DNA of 64,000 bases from Jannaschia sp. GRR-S6-38 (GTDB lineage: Bacteria > Pseudomonadota > Alphaproteobacteria > Rhodobacterales > Rhodobacteraceae). The stretch is from assembly GCF_029853695.1 (NCBI RefSeq), contig NZ_CP122537.1, forward strand, positions 2,935,501-2,999,500. The letters are read 5' to 3'. The notes beneath the pieces are model-generated. The model was not told where the DNA came from. It saw nothing but the letters and a program-made list of their open reading frames with translations, and did not search any database. Both the position numbers and the translations under genes were made by a program. The stretch's first letter is position 1. Every line of letters starts with the position of its first letter. Shown in pieces: positions 42,480 through 51,025 of this stretch.

Positions 42480-43847
42480 TCAGCCCGCGCCGAACACCTC
42501 GCCCACGAGGGTCGCGAGGTCCGGCAGAAGCCGCAAGGCGATCCCGCCCGCATCCCCGGTCTTGCAGCCCCTGGGGGCCATCGCGGCGGTAAAACCAAGT
42601 TTGGCGGCCTCTTTCAACCGGTTTTCCGCCTGCGCGACGGGGCGCAGCGCGCCCGACAGCGACAACTCGCCAAAGACCACCGTCTCGGGCGGCACGCCGG
42701 CATCTTCGCGCGCCGACAGAAGCGCGCAGGCCACGGCGAGGTCGGCGGCCGGTTCGGAGATGCGGATCCCGCCGGCCACGTTGAGATAGACGTCGAGCCC
42801 CGCGAAGCTGATCCCGGTCCGCGCCTCGAGCACGGCAAGGATCATCGACAGGCGCGAGCCGTCCCATCCCACCACCGCCCGGCGCGGCTGCGCCAGTTGC
42901 GAGGGCGCGACCAGGGCCTGGATCTCGACCAGCACGGGGCGCGTCCCCTCGATCCCCGCGAAGACGACCGAGCCGGGCGCGGGCGCGTCGCGGTCCCCCA
43001 GGAACAGCGCCGAGGGGTTCGCCACCTCGGCCAGCCCGCCGCCCGTCATTTCGAAGACGCCGATCTCGTCGGCGGGGCCGAAGCGGTTCTTGACGGCGCG
43101 CAGGATGCGGAACTGGTGGCCGCGCTCGCCCTCGAAATAGAGCACGGTATCCACCATGTGCTCGACCACGCGGGGCCCCGCGATCTGGCCCTCCTTGGTG
43201 ACATGGCCCACCAGGACGACGGCGGTGCCGAAGCGCTTGGCGAATTGCGTCAGCTCCTGCGCGCAGGCGCGGACTTGGGCGACCGAGCCGGGCGCGCTTT
43301 CGACGGTGTCCACCCACATGGTCTGGATCGAATCGACGATGGCGAGCGCCGGGCGCTCGGCCTCGAGCGTCGTCAGCACGTCGCGCAGGTTGGTTTCGGC
43401 CGCGAGCTTGACGGGGCTGTCGCCGAGGCCCAGCCGCTGGGCGCGCATCCGCACCTGCGCCGTGGCCTCCTCGCCCGAGACGTAGATGACGGGCTGCCCC
43501 TCACGCGCGAAGGCGGCGGCGGCCTGCAGCAGGAGCGTGGACTTGCCGATGCCCGGGTCGCCGCCCACCAGCGTGGCCGAGGCCGGCACCAGGCCGCCGC
43601 CCAGCACGCGGTCCAGCTCGCCCAGCCCCGACAGGGTGCGCGGCGGAGGTGCCTCCTCGGTCTGCAGATCGGTCAGGGCGACGCGGCGGCCCTTGGCGGT
43701 GCCCAGTGCCTTCCGCGAGGGGCCCTGGCTGAGCGGGACCTCCTCCTGGATCGTATTCCACGCGCCGCAATTGTCGCAGCGCCCGGTCCATTTCTTGTGG
43801 ATCGCACCGCAATCGGTGCAGGCGAACTGGGTGACGGGCTTGGCCAT
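42480..43847 (-). CDS. radA: DNA repair protein RadA/Sms
   Basis: 455 residues from ATG 43847. The N-terminal zinc finger is CTDC...CDNCG, the RecA-like core has Walker A GGDPGIGKSTLLLQ, the RadA-specific KNRFG motif is in RAVKNRFGPADEIGVFEM, and the Lon-like C-terminal domain has FAGLDVYLNVAGGIRISEPAADLAVA. RadA is a branch-migration helicase in homologous recombination. In transformable bacteria and GTA recipients it helps integrate incoming DNA. Confidence 0.97.
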   Translation of the reverse strand: MAKPVTQFACTDCGAIHKKWTGRCDNCGAWNTIQEEVPLSQGPSRKALGTAKGRRVALTDLQTEEAPPPRTLSGLGELDRVLGGGLVPASATLVGGDPGIGKSTLLLQAAAAFAREGQPVIYVSGEEATAQVRMRAQRLGLGDSPVKLAAETNLRDVLTTLEAERPALAIVDSIQTMWVDTVESAPGSVAQVRACAQELTQFAKRFGTAVVLVGHVTKEGQIAGPRVVEHMVDTVLYFEGERGHQFRILRAVKNRFGPADEIGVFEMTGGGLAEVANPSALFLGDRDAPAPGSVVFAGIEGTRPVLVEIQALVAPSQLAQPRRAVVGWDGSRLSMILAVLEARTGISFAGLDVYLNVAGGIRISEPAADLAVACALLSAREDAGVPPETVVFGELSLSGALRPVAQAENRLKEAAKLGFTAAMAPRGCKTGDAGGIALRLLPDLATLVGEVFGAG

Positions 43848-43924
43848 GTTCGCTGTTTGGTCCATCCGGGCGGATGGCGCAAGGGCCGCGCGCCGTCAGG
43901 GCGCGCGGCCTGGGGCCGGGCGGA

Positions 43925-44707
43925 TCACTCCGCCGGGTGGGCCAGCTTGTCGCCGCCGTCGCGGCGCTTCATGCCGACGACATTGGCCTTACGGTCGTGT
44001 CCGGTGAGCTTGAGCGCGTCGGTGAGTTCGGCGAGGTCCTTGCGCAGGCGGTCGAGCTGCTTCTCGGCCATGCCTTCCTCGACCGAGACGGCCTGCATCC
44101 AGCGCTTGATCTCCTTCACGGTGGCCTGCGCCATCGAGATGCGCTGACGGTAGTCCTCCACCTCGGCCTGACGCTGGCGCAGGAAGGAGCGCGCGCGCTC
44201 GACCTTCTCGTCGGAATAGATCTCGGCCAGCTCGTGGCTCTCCACGCTCATCTGCGCGGCGACCTGGAGCACGTCATGCTCCAGCTCCGCCAGGTCGGGA
44301 TTGGCGCGCATCCATTCCAACCGCTCGCGCATGGCGTCGAATTCGCGGCTGAGCTGGAAGGTCCCCTCGCGGTCGGCGCGGTGGACGTATTCATAGGCGT
44401 GGGCGACATCCTCCATCGAGAGGTGGAAATCGCGATTCGTCAGCTCGAACCGGCGGACGCGGGCGTTGCTGGGCAGGAAGCCCATCAGGACCAGCAGAAG
44501 GCCGGTCAGGCCGATCTGGACGATCATGCCGCCATTGACGATGCGTTCGCCCCCGATGGCGATGGGCAGCTCGATCCAAGGCAGCAGGCCACCGAACGCG
44601 GCGCCGGTCGCGGCGGCGAGGCCCAGCGTCGCCACCACGAGAAGTAGGGTGCATAGCTGTTGCAGAACGTTGGTCGCAACGGCGACGGAATAATACTGTT
44701 TGTTCAT
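43925..44707 (-). CDS. Membrane-anchored coiled-coil protein, unknown
   Basis: 260 residues from ATG 44707. Two N-terminal spans (VLQQLCTLLLVVATLGLAAATGAAFGGLL and VNGGMIVQIGLTGLLLVLMGFLPS) precede about 180 charged helical residues (HAYEYVHRADREGTFQLSREFDAMRERLEW, RSFLRQRQAEVEDYRQRISMAQATVKEIKRWMQ, EKQLDRLRKDLAELTDAL). Relatives in Rhodobacterales are sometimes labelled as DNA repair proteins because of the neighbouring radA. The sequence shows no nucleic-acid domain. It is preceded by the most A/T-rich stretch of the window (44740-44830), probably its promoter. Confidence 0.8.
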   Translation of the reverse strand: MNKQYYSVAVATNVLQQLCTLLLVVATLGLAAATGAAFGGLLPWIELPIAIGGERIVNGGMIVQIGLTGLLLVLMGFLPSNARVRRFELTNRDFHLSMEDVAHAYEYVHRADREGTFQLSREFDAMRERLEWMRANPDLAELEHDVLQVAAQMSVESHELAEIYSDEKVERARSFLRQRQAEVEDYRQRISMAQATVKEIKRWMQAVSVEEGMAEKQLDRLRKDLAELTDALKLTGHDRKANVVGMKRRDGGDKLAHPAE

Positions 44708-44841
44708 AGCCGAACCCCCGTCTGGCAATCGATCATCGGGTTTCTTGGCTGCTCGAATGTTCAGCTTAGCAGAAATCCGCTCATCAAACGCAACGAATTA
44801 TTAATTTGTTTCACCCCGAATTCGCGAATCCGGCGGATTCA

Positions 44842-44880
44842 CCTGACAGGCTGGGCCGAAAAAGGCCCCGTCTTGTCAGG
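44842..44880 (-). terminator. Hairpin overlapping the alr stop codon
   Basis: CCTGACA (44842-44848) pairs with TGTCAGG (44874-44880) and an inner GGGCC/GGCCC (44853-44857, 44864-44868) closes a GAAAAA loop. The alr stop (44876-44878) lies within the outer arm. No T-tract follows on the minus strand, so it may stabilise rather than end the transcript. Confidence 0.35.
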
Positions 44881-45925
44881 ACGTTCCGTCCCGATAGCTG
44901 CGCCGGTAGCGCGCGCCGAGCGAGGTGAGCATCTCGTAGCCGATGGATCCGGCGGCTTCGGCCAGGTGGTCCACGCCGCGATGCGGGTCGAGCACGCGCA
45001 GCGTCTCGGGGTCGCGGTCGAGATGGCCGATATCGACGGTCAGCAGATCCATCGAGACGCGTCCCACGACGGGGCAGGGGACGGGGCCGGCCATGACCTC
45101 CACCCCCGGCGACAGCGCGCGGTGCAACCCGTCCGCATAGCCGCCCGCGACGGTGGCGATGCGGGTGTCGGACTTCGCGGTCCAGGTGGCGTTGTAGCCC
45201 ACCGGCTCGCCCGCGGGGACGTCGAAGCAGGTGATCACCGGCAGGTCGAGCGACACGACCGGCTCGGCCGCGGCATAGGGCAGGCCGCCATAGAGGCCGA
45301 TCCCGGGCCGGGTCATGTCGAAATGATAGGGCGAGCCTAGAAGCGTGCCGCCGGTGGCCGCCAGGCTGCGCGGCACCGAGACGCCGTCGGTCATCTCGTG
45401 GAAGCGCTTGAGCTGCGCGGCGCTCTGGTCGCTGTCGGGGTCGTCAGCCGAGGCCAGGTGCGACATGATCAGCACCGGCCGCGCGCGCAGCGCCAGCTCG
45501 GCCACGGCGGCCCAATCCGCCATCTTCAGCCCCAGCCGGTTCATGCCGGTGTCGAGCTGGAGGCCGAAGGGCTTCTTCGGCAGCGCCTCGAGCTGGCGGG
45601 CGATCTGCTCGATGGAGCAGAGCATCGGCACCAGATCCGCGCGTTCGATCGTGGCCGTGTCCCCGACCATGTGGCCGTAGAAGACGTAGATGCGCGGCTC
45701 GGGCCCCAGCACGCGGCGCAGCTCCAGCCCCTCCTGCGCGGTGGCGACGAAGAAGGCCCGACAGCCCGCCTTGAAGAGCCGCGGCGCGACCTGCGCCACG
45801 CCCAGCCCGTAGGCATCGGCCTTCACGCAGGCGCCGGTCTCGCAGCTGGCGGCGGAGCGGCCGTCGAGCGCGCGCCAATTGGCGGCGATGGCTTCGAGGT
45901 CGATATGGAGGGAACCGGTCGGCAT
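44876..45925 (-). CDS. alr: Alanine racemase
   Basis: 349 residues. The pyridoxal phosphate lysine is in CVKADAYGLG (near residue 35), the N-terminal barrel has HIDLEAIAANWRAL, and the second catalytic Tyr is in GYNATW of the C-terminal domain, with VSMDLLTVDIGH following. It makes D-alanine for peptidoglycan. It follows dnaB by 51 bases, the common alphaproteobacterial order. Confidence 0.95.
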   Translation of the reverse strand: MPTGSLHIDLEAIAANWRALDGRSAASCETGACVKADAYGLGVAQVAPRLFKAGCRAFFVATAQEGLELRRVLGPEPRIYVFYGHMVGDTATIERADLVPMLCSIEQIARQLEALPKKPFGLQLDTGMNRLGLKMADWAAVAELALRARPVLIMSHLASADDPDSDQSAAQLKRFHEMTDGVSVPRSLAATGGTLLGSPYHFDMTRPGIGLYGGLPYAAAEPVVSLDLPVITCFDVPAGEPVGYNATWTAKSDTRIATVAGGYADGLHRALSPGVEVMAGPVPCPVVGRVSMDLLTVDIGHLDRDPETLRVLDPHRGVDHLAEAAGSIGYEMLTSLGARYRRSYRDGTS

Positions 45926-45976
45926 TGCGGCCTGATGGGCGCGGGGGGAAGCGGCGTCAAGCGAGCGCGCGCGGCC

Positions 45977-47455
45977 TCAGCGCTCCCCCTGCCACGGCTT
46001 GACCAGGTTGCCGAACCGCGTGAAGCGCCCCTCGAAGCTCAGGTCGACCGTGCCGATGGGGCCGTGGCGCTGCTTGCCGATGATGACCTCGGCCTTGCCG
46101 TGGACGGCCTCCATCGCGGCCTGCCAGTCGGCCATCTTGTCGAGCTGGTGCTCGCCGGGCTTCTCGCGCTCTTTGTAATATTCCTCGCGATAGACGAACA
46201 TCACCACGTCGGCATCCTGCTCGATCGAGCCCGACTCGCGCAGGTCCGACAGTTGCGGGCGCTTGTCCTCCCGGTTCTCGACCTGGCGCGACAGCTGGGA
46301 CAGGGCCACGACGGGGATCTGCAGCTCCTTGGCGATGGCCTTCAGGCCCTGAGTGATCGCCGAGACCTCGTTGACGCGGTTCTCGCCGAAGCCCGGCGCC
46401 TTCACCAGCTGCAAATAATCGACGATCAGCAGGTCCAGCCCATGCGTCCGCTTCTGCCGCCGGGCGCGCGCGGCGAGCTGCGCGATCGGCAGCGCCGGCG
46501 TGTCGTCGATATAGAGCGGGCAGGCTTCAAGCGCCTTCGCCGCCTCGACGAAGCGGCGGAACTCGGCCTCGGTCATGTCGCCCTTGCGGATCTGCTCGCT
46601 GGGCACCTCGGCGGCCTCCGACAGGACGCGCGCGGCCAGCTGCTCGGCCGACATCTCCAGGCTGTAGAAGCCGACGACGCCGCCCTCGACCGCGCCTTCG
46701 CGCCCGTCATGGGTGATGCCGCGGCGATAGGCTTTGGCGATGTTGAAGGCGATGTTGGTTGCCAGCGAGGTCTTTCCCATCGACGGCCGCCCGGCCAGGA
46801 TCAGCAGGTCCGAGCGGTGCAGCCCGCCCAGCTTCTTGTCCAGATCGACGAGTCCGGTCGAGATCCCGGCGAGCCCGCCATCGCGCTGATAGGCGGCGTT
46901 GGCGACGTCGACGGCTTCCTTGATGGCCTTCAGGAAGGGGATGAAGCCGCGCTCGGTCTTGCCCTGTTCGGCCAGCGAATAAAGCCGCGTCTCGGCTTCG
47001 ACGATCTGGTCGGCCGGCTGGCGCTCCACCGTCACGTCGCAGGCTTGCGCCGCGATATCCCTTCCCAGCCCGATCAACTCGCGGCGGATTGCGAGGTCGT
47101 AGATCAGCTGCGCATAGTCCCGAACCGCGTAAGCCGCGATGGCCGAGGCGGCGAGTGTCACCAGATAGGCCGGCCCGCCCAGCGCCTTCAGGCCCTCGTC
47201 CTCCTCCAGATAGGCCTTCAGCGTCACCGGCGAGGCCAGCGCGTTGCGCTGGATCATCGCGGCGCAGAGATCGTAGAGCCGGGCATGGACGGGATCGAAG
47301 AAATGCTCCGACCGGATCAGATTCGAGGCCGTGTCGAACAGGTCGTTATTGGTCAGGATCGCGCCGAGAAGCTGCTGTTCGGCCTCGATATTGTGCGGCA
47401 GCGCGTCTTCCGCCGCCGCCGGTGAACCCTGATCGAGTCGCGCCACGCTGTTCAT
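45977..47455 (-). CDS. dnaB: Replicative DNA helicase DnaB
   Basis: 492 residues. The N-terminal domain begins at LPHNIEAEQQLLGAILTNNDLF. The RecA-like C-terminal domain has Walker A AGRPSMGKTSLA, VGFYSLEMSAEQLAARVLSE and DLLIVDYLQLV, with GPIGTVDLSFEGRFTRF near the end. It unwinds DNA at the replication fork. The upstream gap contains TGTGGACAG (47525-47533), a 7-of-9 match to a DnaA box. Confidence 0.97.
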   Translation of the reverse strand: MNSVARLDQGSPAAAEDALPHNIEAEQQLLGAILTNNDLFDTASNLIRSEHFFDPVHARLYDLCAAMIQRNALASPVTLKAYLEEDEGLKALGGPAYLVTLAASAIAAYAVRDYAQLIYDLAIRRELIGLGRDIAAQACDVTVERQPADQIVEAETRLYSLAEQGKTERGFIPFLKAIKEAVDVANAAYQRDGGLAGISTGLVDLDKKLGGLHRSDLLILAGRPSMGKTSLATNIAFNIAKAYRRGITHDGREGAVEGGVVGFYSLEMSAEQLAARVLSEAAEVPSEQIRKGDMTEAEFRRFVEAAKALEACPLYIDDTPALPIAQLAARARRQKRTHGLDLLIVDYLQLVKAPGFGENRVNEVSAITQGLKAIAKELQIPVVALSQLSRQVENREDKRPQLSDLRESGSIEQDADVVMFVYREEYYKEREKPGEHQLDKMADWQAAMEAVHGKAEVIIGKQRHGPIGTVDLSFEGRFTRFGNLVKPWQGER

Positions 47456-47583
47456 CTGTCTGCCCCGCTCTTGCCCGGCTTCCTCCTAACCCGCGCGGGC
47501 GCGTCGGGCAACGTGGAGGAAAGCTGTGGACAGATTGTGAGCGGATCGGATCCGGATGAAGAACGATGCGTAACCGTCGGAAA

Positions 47584-48261
47584 TTATTTGGAATGCTTCT
47601 CTTGCCAGCCGCGCGGATCGTTCAGGAACGCCTCGACCCCGGCGAGCGTCTCCGCGTCGAAGTGACCCTGCGCCTTCGCCTCGGCCAGGACGTCCCACCA
47701 GGTGGCGAGGGCGTGCAGCGCGACGCCATGATCGCCCAGCGTCTTCGTGATTTCGGGGAAGATGCCGTAGCTGAAGATCACGCCCGTATGTGCGCAACTC
47801 GCGCCCGTCTCGCGGATCGCGTCGACGAAGCTCAGCTTCGAGCCGCCATCGGTGGTCATGTCCTCGATCAGCAGGACGCGCTGGCCCTCGGTCATCGCGC
47901 CCTCGATCCGCGCGTTGCGGCCGTAGCCCTTCGGCTTCTTGCGCACATAGGTCATCGGCAGGCCCAGCCGCTCGGCCACCAGAGCCGCGAAGGGAATGCC
48001 CGCCGTCTCGCCGCCCGCGACGTTGTCGAAGGCCTCGAATCCCGCCTCGCGCATCACCGTCACGGCGAGGAAATCCATCAGCGCGGATCGGATGCGCGGG
48101 AAGGAGATCAGGCGCCGGCAATCGATATAGGTCGGGCTGGGCAGGCCCGAGGCCAGGGTGAAGGGCTCGCGCGCGTTGAAATGCACCGCTTTCACCTCCA
48201 GAAGCGCGCGGGCGGTCAGGCGGGCGATTTCCTCGGGCGGGGGAAAGGCGGTGGGGATCAT
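47584..48261 (-). CDS. pyrE: Orotate phosphoribosyltransferase
   Basis: 225 residues, with [20 protein letters not shown] near the N-terminus and the PRPP-binding [25 protein letters not shown]. It converts orotate and PRPP to OMP in pyrimidine synthesis. It follows pyrC by 48 bases, a gap filled by a 24-base perfect palindrome. Confidence 0.96.
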   Translation of the reverse strand: MIPTAFPPPEEIARLTARALLEVKAVHFNAREPFTLASGLPSPTYIDCRRLISFPRIRSALMDFLAVTVMREAGFEAFDNVAGGETAGIPFAALVAERLGLPMTYVRKKPKGYGRNARIEGAMTEGQRVLLIEDMTTDGGSKLSFVDAIRETGASCAHTGVIFSYGIFPEITKTLGDHGVALHALATWWDVLAEAKAQGHFDAETLAGVEAFLNDPRGWQEKHSK

Positions 48262-48283
48262 GGGCGTCTCTCGGGGATGGGGG

Positions 48284-48307
48284 CCGATCTTTCGGCCGAA
48301 AGATCGG
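48284..48307. promoter_or_regulatory. 24-base perfect palindrome between pyrC and pyrE
   Basis: CCGATCTTTCGG (48284-48295) is followed immediately by its exact inverse CCGAAAGATCGG (48296-48307). As RNA it forms a 10-bp stem with a GGCC loop. It lies 2 bases beyond the pyrC stop and 23 bases before the pyrE start. It could be an operator, a processing hairpin or a dispersed intergenic repeat. Confidence 0.6.
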
Positions 48308-48309
48308 GT

Positions 48310-49326
48310 CTAGCGGACATGCCAGCGAAGCGGGTGGCCCGGATCGAACAGCGTGACGGTCTGGCCATGGCCCTCGATCCGTGCGGGCAGGTCGAGGGGC
48401 GCGCCCTTCTCCAGCGTGATCCTGTCCTCGTTGACCGGAAGGCCGTAATGGGCGGGCCCGTGCAGCGAGGTGAAACCCTCAAGCCGGTCCAGCGCGGCCT
48501 CCTCCTCGAACACATGGGCGAGGCAGGGGAGCGCATGGGGCGCGGTGAAGCAGCCGGCGGCGCAGCAGGTCGCCTCCTTGGCGTGGGTCGGGTGCGGCGC
48601 GCTGTCGGTGCCCAGGAAGAACTTCGCCTCGCCGCTGGTGGCCGCGGCCCGCAGCGCCGCCTGGTGCGTGTCGCGCTTGAGGATCGGCAGGCAGTAGAAA
48701 TGCGGCCGCATCCCGTGGGACAGCATGTCGGTTCGGTTCGCCATCAGGTGCTGGACGGTCATGGTCGCGGCGATGTTGTCGTGCTCGCGCACGAAGGCCA
48801 CGGCCTCGGCGGTCGTGACATGCTCCAGCGTGATCTTCAGCGCGGGGTGGGCCGCGCGCAGCGGGGCGAGCGTGCGGTCGAGGAAGGCCGCCTCGCGGTC
48901 GAAGACGTCGCCATCCGTCGTCTCGCCATGGATGCAGAGCGGCACGCCCGCCGCCTCCATCGCGGCCAGCACCGGGCGCACCTTCTCGAAATCGCGCACG
49001 CCGGAGGCTGAGTTCGTCGTGGCCCCCGCGGGATAGAGCTTCACCGCCGTGACGATCCCGTCGCGATGCGCGGCGACCACGTCGGCGGGATCCGTCGTCT
49101 CGGTCAGGTAGAGCGTCATCAGCGGCCCGGCGAAGCCCGCCTCGCAGACGCGGTCGCGATAGGCGGCGGCCTGCGCGCCGGTCACCACCGGCGGCACGAG
49201 GTTGGGCATGATGATGGCGCGGGCGAAATGACGGCTTTCGGGCGCGACCAGCTTCAGCATCTCGCCGTCGCGCAGATGCAAGTGCCAGTCGTCGGGGCGT
49301 CGGATGGTCAGGCGGTCCATGCGCAT
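48310..49326 (-). CDS. pyrC: Dihydroorotase (E. coli PyrC type)
   Basis: 338 residues from ATG 49326. ATG 49320 ([18 protein letters not shown]) is an equally good start. HLHLRDG supplies the first metal-binding histidines. [19 protein letters not shown], the carbamylated-lysine region [12 protein letters not shown] and ADPTHAKE-like [16 protein letters not shown] follow the class II dihydroorotase plan. It closes carbamoyl-aspartate to dihydroorotate. It is divergent from the small membrane protein at 49455. Confidence 0.95.
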   Translation of the reverse strand: MRMDRLTIRRPDDWHLHLRDGEMLKLVAPESRHFARAIIMPNLVPPVVTGAQAAAYRDRVCEAGFAGPLMTLYLTETTDPADVVAAHRDGIVTAVKLYPAGATTNSASGVRDFEKVRPVLAAMEAAGVPLCIHGETTDGDVFDREAAFLDRTLAPLRAAHPALKITLEHVTTAEAVAFVREHDNIAATMTVQHLMANRTDMLSHGMRPHFYCLPILKRDTHQAALRAAATSGEAKFFLGTDSAPHPTHAKEATCCAAGCFTAPHALPCLAHVFEEEAALDRLEGFTSLHGPAHYGLPVNEDRITLEKGAPLDLPARIEGHGQTVTLFDPGHPLRWHVR

Positions 49327-49454
49327 CGCCTAGCGCGCCCCCGCGCCCTTGACCAGCGCCCGGGCCTTCGAACGCGCCCACCCATTGCGCGGGGCCCGGC
49401 GCTGGGCGATTGTCGGGGCGCTCGACCATAGCCCGCAGCAAGGAGGGTCCGCCC

Positions 49455-49733
49455 ATGATCCTGATCAACCTCATCGTCGGCATCCTCGCCGGGCTGGCCG
49501 TCCCGCGCGCCGAGAAGGTGCTGAAGGACTGGGCCGAAAGCATTTGGCTTGGAGACATGCCGATCTCGGATCACGAGTTCGACCTGGCCGCGCTTCTGGT
49601 CATCCTGATGCTGGCTGCGGTGGTCTGCGCGATCCTGGGCGTCGATTCGTCGGCCTTCATGCTCGCCTTCGGCGCGCTGGTGGGCCTCTTCGGCAAGCGG
49701 CTCTGGACGCGCATCCAGCGGGGCGAGCCCTGA
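49455..49733 (+). CDS. Small membrane protein, unknown
   Basis: 92 residues from ATG 49455 with AAGGAGGG upstream. An N-terminal hydrophobic helix (ILINLIVGILAGLAVPRAE) is followed by an acidic segment and a longer hydrophobic region (LAALLVILMLAAVVCAILGV, SAFMLAFGALVGLFGKRLW). No family is recognised. Its stop overlaps the CTG that seems to start the next gene. The 128-base upstream gap holds a bulged inverted repeat (about 49355-49367 with 49391-49404). Confidence 0.65.
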   Translation: MILINLIVGILAGLAVPRAEKVLKDWAESIWLGDMPISDHEFDLAALLVILMLAAVVCAILGVDSSAFMLAFGALVGLFGKRLWTRIQRGEP

Positions 49734-50170
49734 GCGGCGCGGCGATCCTGCGCGCGGCGGGTCTCGCGGCGGGCCTGTCCTGCCTGGCGCTCGCCGGTCG
49801 CGCCCAGGACGAGGGCGACCCGCAGGTCGATTGCCGCGCCCCCGACCTGACGCAGCCGGAACTCAACGCCTGCGCCGAAGAGGCGTGGCGGGTAGCGGAT
49901 GCCGAACTGGACGAGGTCTTCCGGCTCGCCCTGACGCGCGCGCGGGTCATGGATGGCGAGAATGCCCGTGCGGGGATCGAGACGCCGCTCACAACGGTCG
50001 AAGCGCTCCAGGCCGCGCAGGACGCCTGGGAGCCCTATCGCGACGCCGCCTGCGCGGCCGAGGCGATGCTGGCGGCGGGCGATCCGGCCCAGCGAACGGT
50101 CGGGGCGATCTGCCTGCTGCGGCTGACGCAGGCCCGGATCGCGGATCTGCAGCGCTTCGGGATGGAATAG
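49730..50170 (+). CDS. LprI-like (DUF1311) secreted protein, probable CTG start
   Basis: 146 residues if started at CTG 49730, which overlaps the stop of the preceding gene as CTGA and has GGGGCGAG just before it. There is no in-frame ATG, GTG or TTG between there and the mature domain, yet the signal peptide SGAAILRAAGLAAGLSCLALAGRAQ is complete from this point. The mature protein has the DUF1311 pattern VDCRAPDLTQPELNACAEEAWRVADAEL and AQDAWEPYRDAACAAEA...GAICLLRLTQARI with paired cysteines. The family includes LprI, a lysozyme inhibitor. CTG 49748 is an alternative start. Confidence 0.7.
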   Translation: MSGAAILRAAGLAAGLSCLALAGRAQDEGDPQVDCRAPDLTQPELNACAEEAWRVADAELDEVFRLALTRARVMDGENARAGIETPLTTVEALQAAQDAWEPYRDAACAAEAMLAAGDPAQRTVGAICLLRLTQARIADLQRFGME

Positions 50171-50179
50171 GCCCGGCGC

Positions 50180-50974
50180 CTAGGCGCCCGACGGGACCGT
50201 CTTCCAGAACAGCCGCTCGAAATTCCGCTCCGTCGCCGCGGCGAAATCGGCATAATCCATCCCGAAGATCTCGGCGCCCCTGCGGGCGGTATGCGCGACG
50301 AAGCCCGGCTCGTTGCGCTTGCCGCGATGAGGCGGGGGCGCGAGATAGGGCGCGTCGGTCTCGACCAGGATGCGGTCGAGCGGCGCGGCCGAGAAGATGT
50401 CGCGCAGGGCGCCGCTCTTCGGGAAGGCGGCGATCCCCGACATCGACAGGTAGAAGCCGAGGCCCAGCGCCGCCTCGGCCAGTGCGGGCCCCGAGCTGAA
50501 GCAATGCATCAAGCAGCCGAAGGCCCCGGCGCCGTGCTCCTCGGTGAGGATGCGCGCCATGTCGTCATCGGCGTCCCGCGCGTGGATGATCAGCGGCAGC
50601 TTCGTGCGGCGGGCGGCCTCAATATGGATGCGCAGGCTCTCCTGCTGCAGGTCCTTGCTGTCGGCGGTGTAGTGATAGTCGAGCCCGGTCTCGCCGATGC
50701 CGACCATTTTGGGATGCGCGGCCAGCGTCTCCAGCGCCTCGACGGAGGCCAGCGGCTCGTCGGCGGCGGACATGGGATGGGTGCCGGCGGCCCAGAAGAC
50801 GGGGGCATGCGCCTCGGCCAGCGCGCGGACCTGGTCGGCCTGCCGCAGCTTGGTGCAGATGGTGACCATGCGGTGCACGCCGGCGGCGGCGGCGCGGTCC
50901 AGGAGGTCGGGAAGCTCGCCCTCGAATTGCGGGAAATCGAGATGGCAGTGGCTGTCGGTGATGCGCGGTTCCAT
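50180..50974 (-). CDS. tatD: TatD family metal-dependent hydrolase
   Basis: 264 residues from ATG 50974. Metal ligands appear in DSHCHLDFP, GETGLDYHY, PLIIHARDAD, HCFSSGP and LVETDAPYLAPPPHRGKRNEP, the TatD barrel set. TatD enzymes are 3'-5' exonucleases or related hydrolases in DNA quality control. The order tmk-holB-tatD on one strand is a common bacterial arrangement. Sister-family labels such as YcfH are interchangeable. Confidence 0.93.
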   Translation of the reverse strand: MEPRITDSHCHLDFPQFEGELPDLLDRAAAAGVHRMVTICTKLRQADQVRALAEAHAPVFWAAGTHPMSAADEPLASVEALETLAAHPKMVGIGETGLDYHYTADSKDLQQESLRIHIEAARRTKLPLIIHARDADDDMARILTEEHGAGAFGCLMHCFSSGPALAEAALGLGFYLSMSGIAAFPKSGALRDIFSAAPLDRILVETDAPYLAPPPHRGKRNEPGFVAHTARRGAEIFGMDYADFAAATERNFERLFWKTVPSGA

Positions 50975-51025
50975 GGCGGCGCAGCTAGGCCGCAGGACGG
51001 GCGCGTGCAAGTCGGACGCGCCGGG

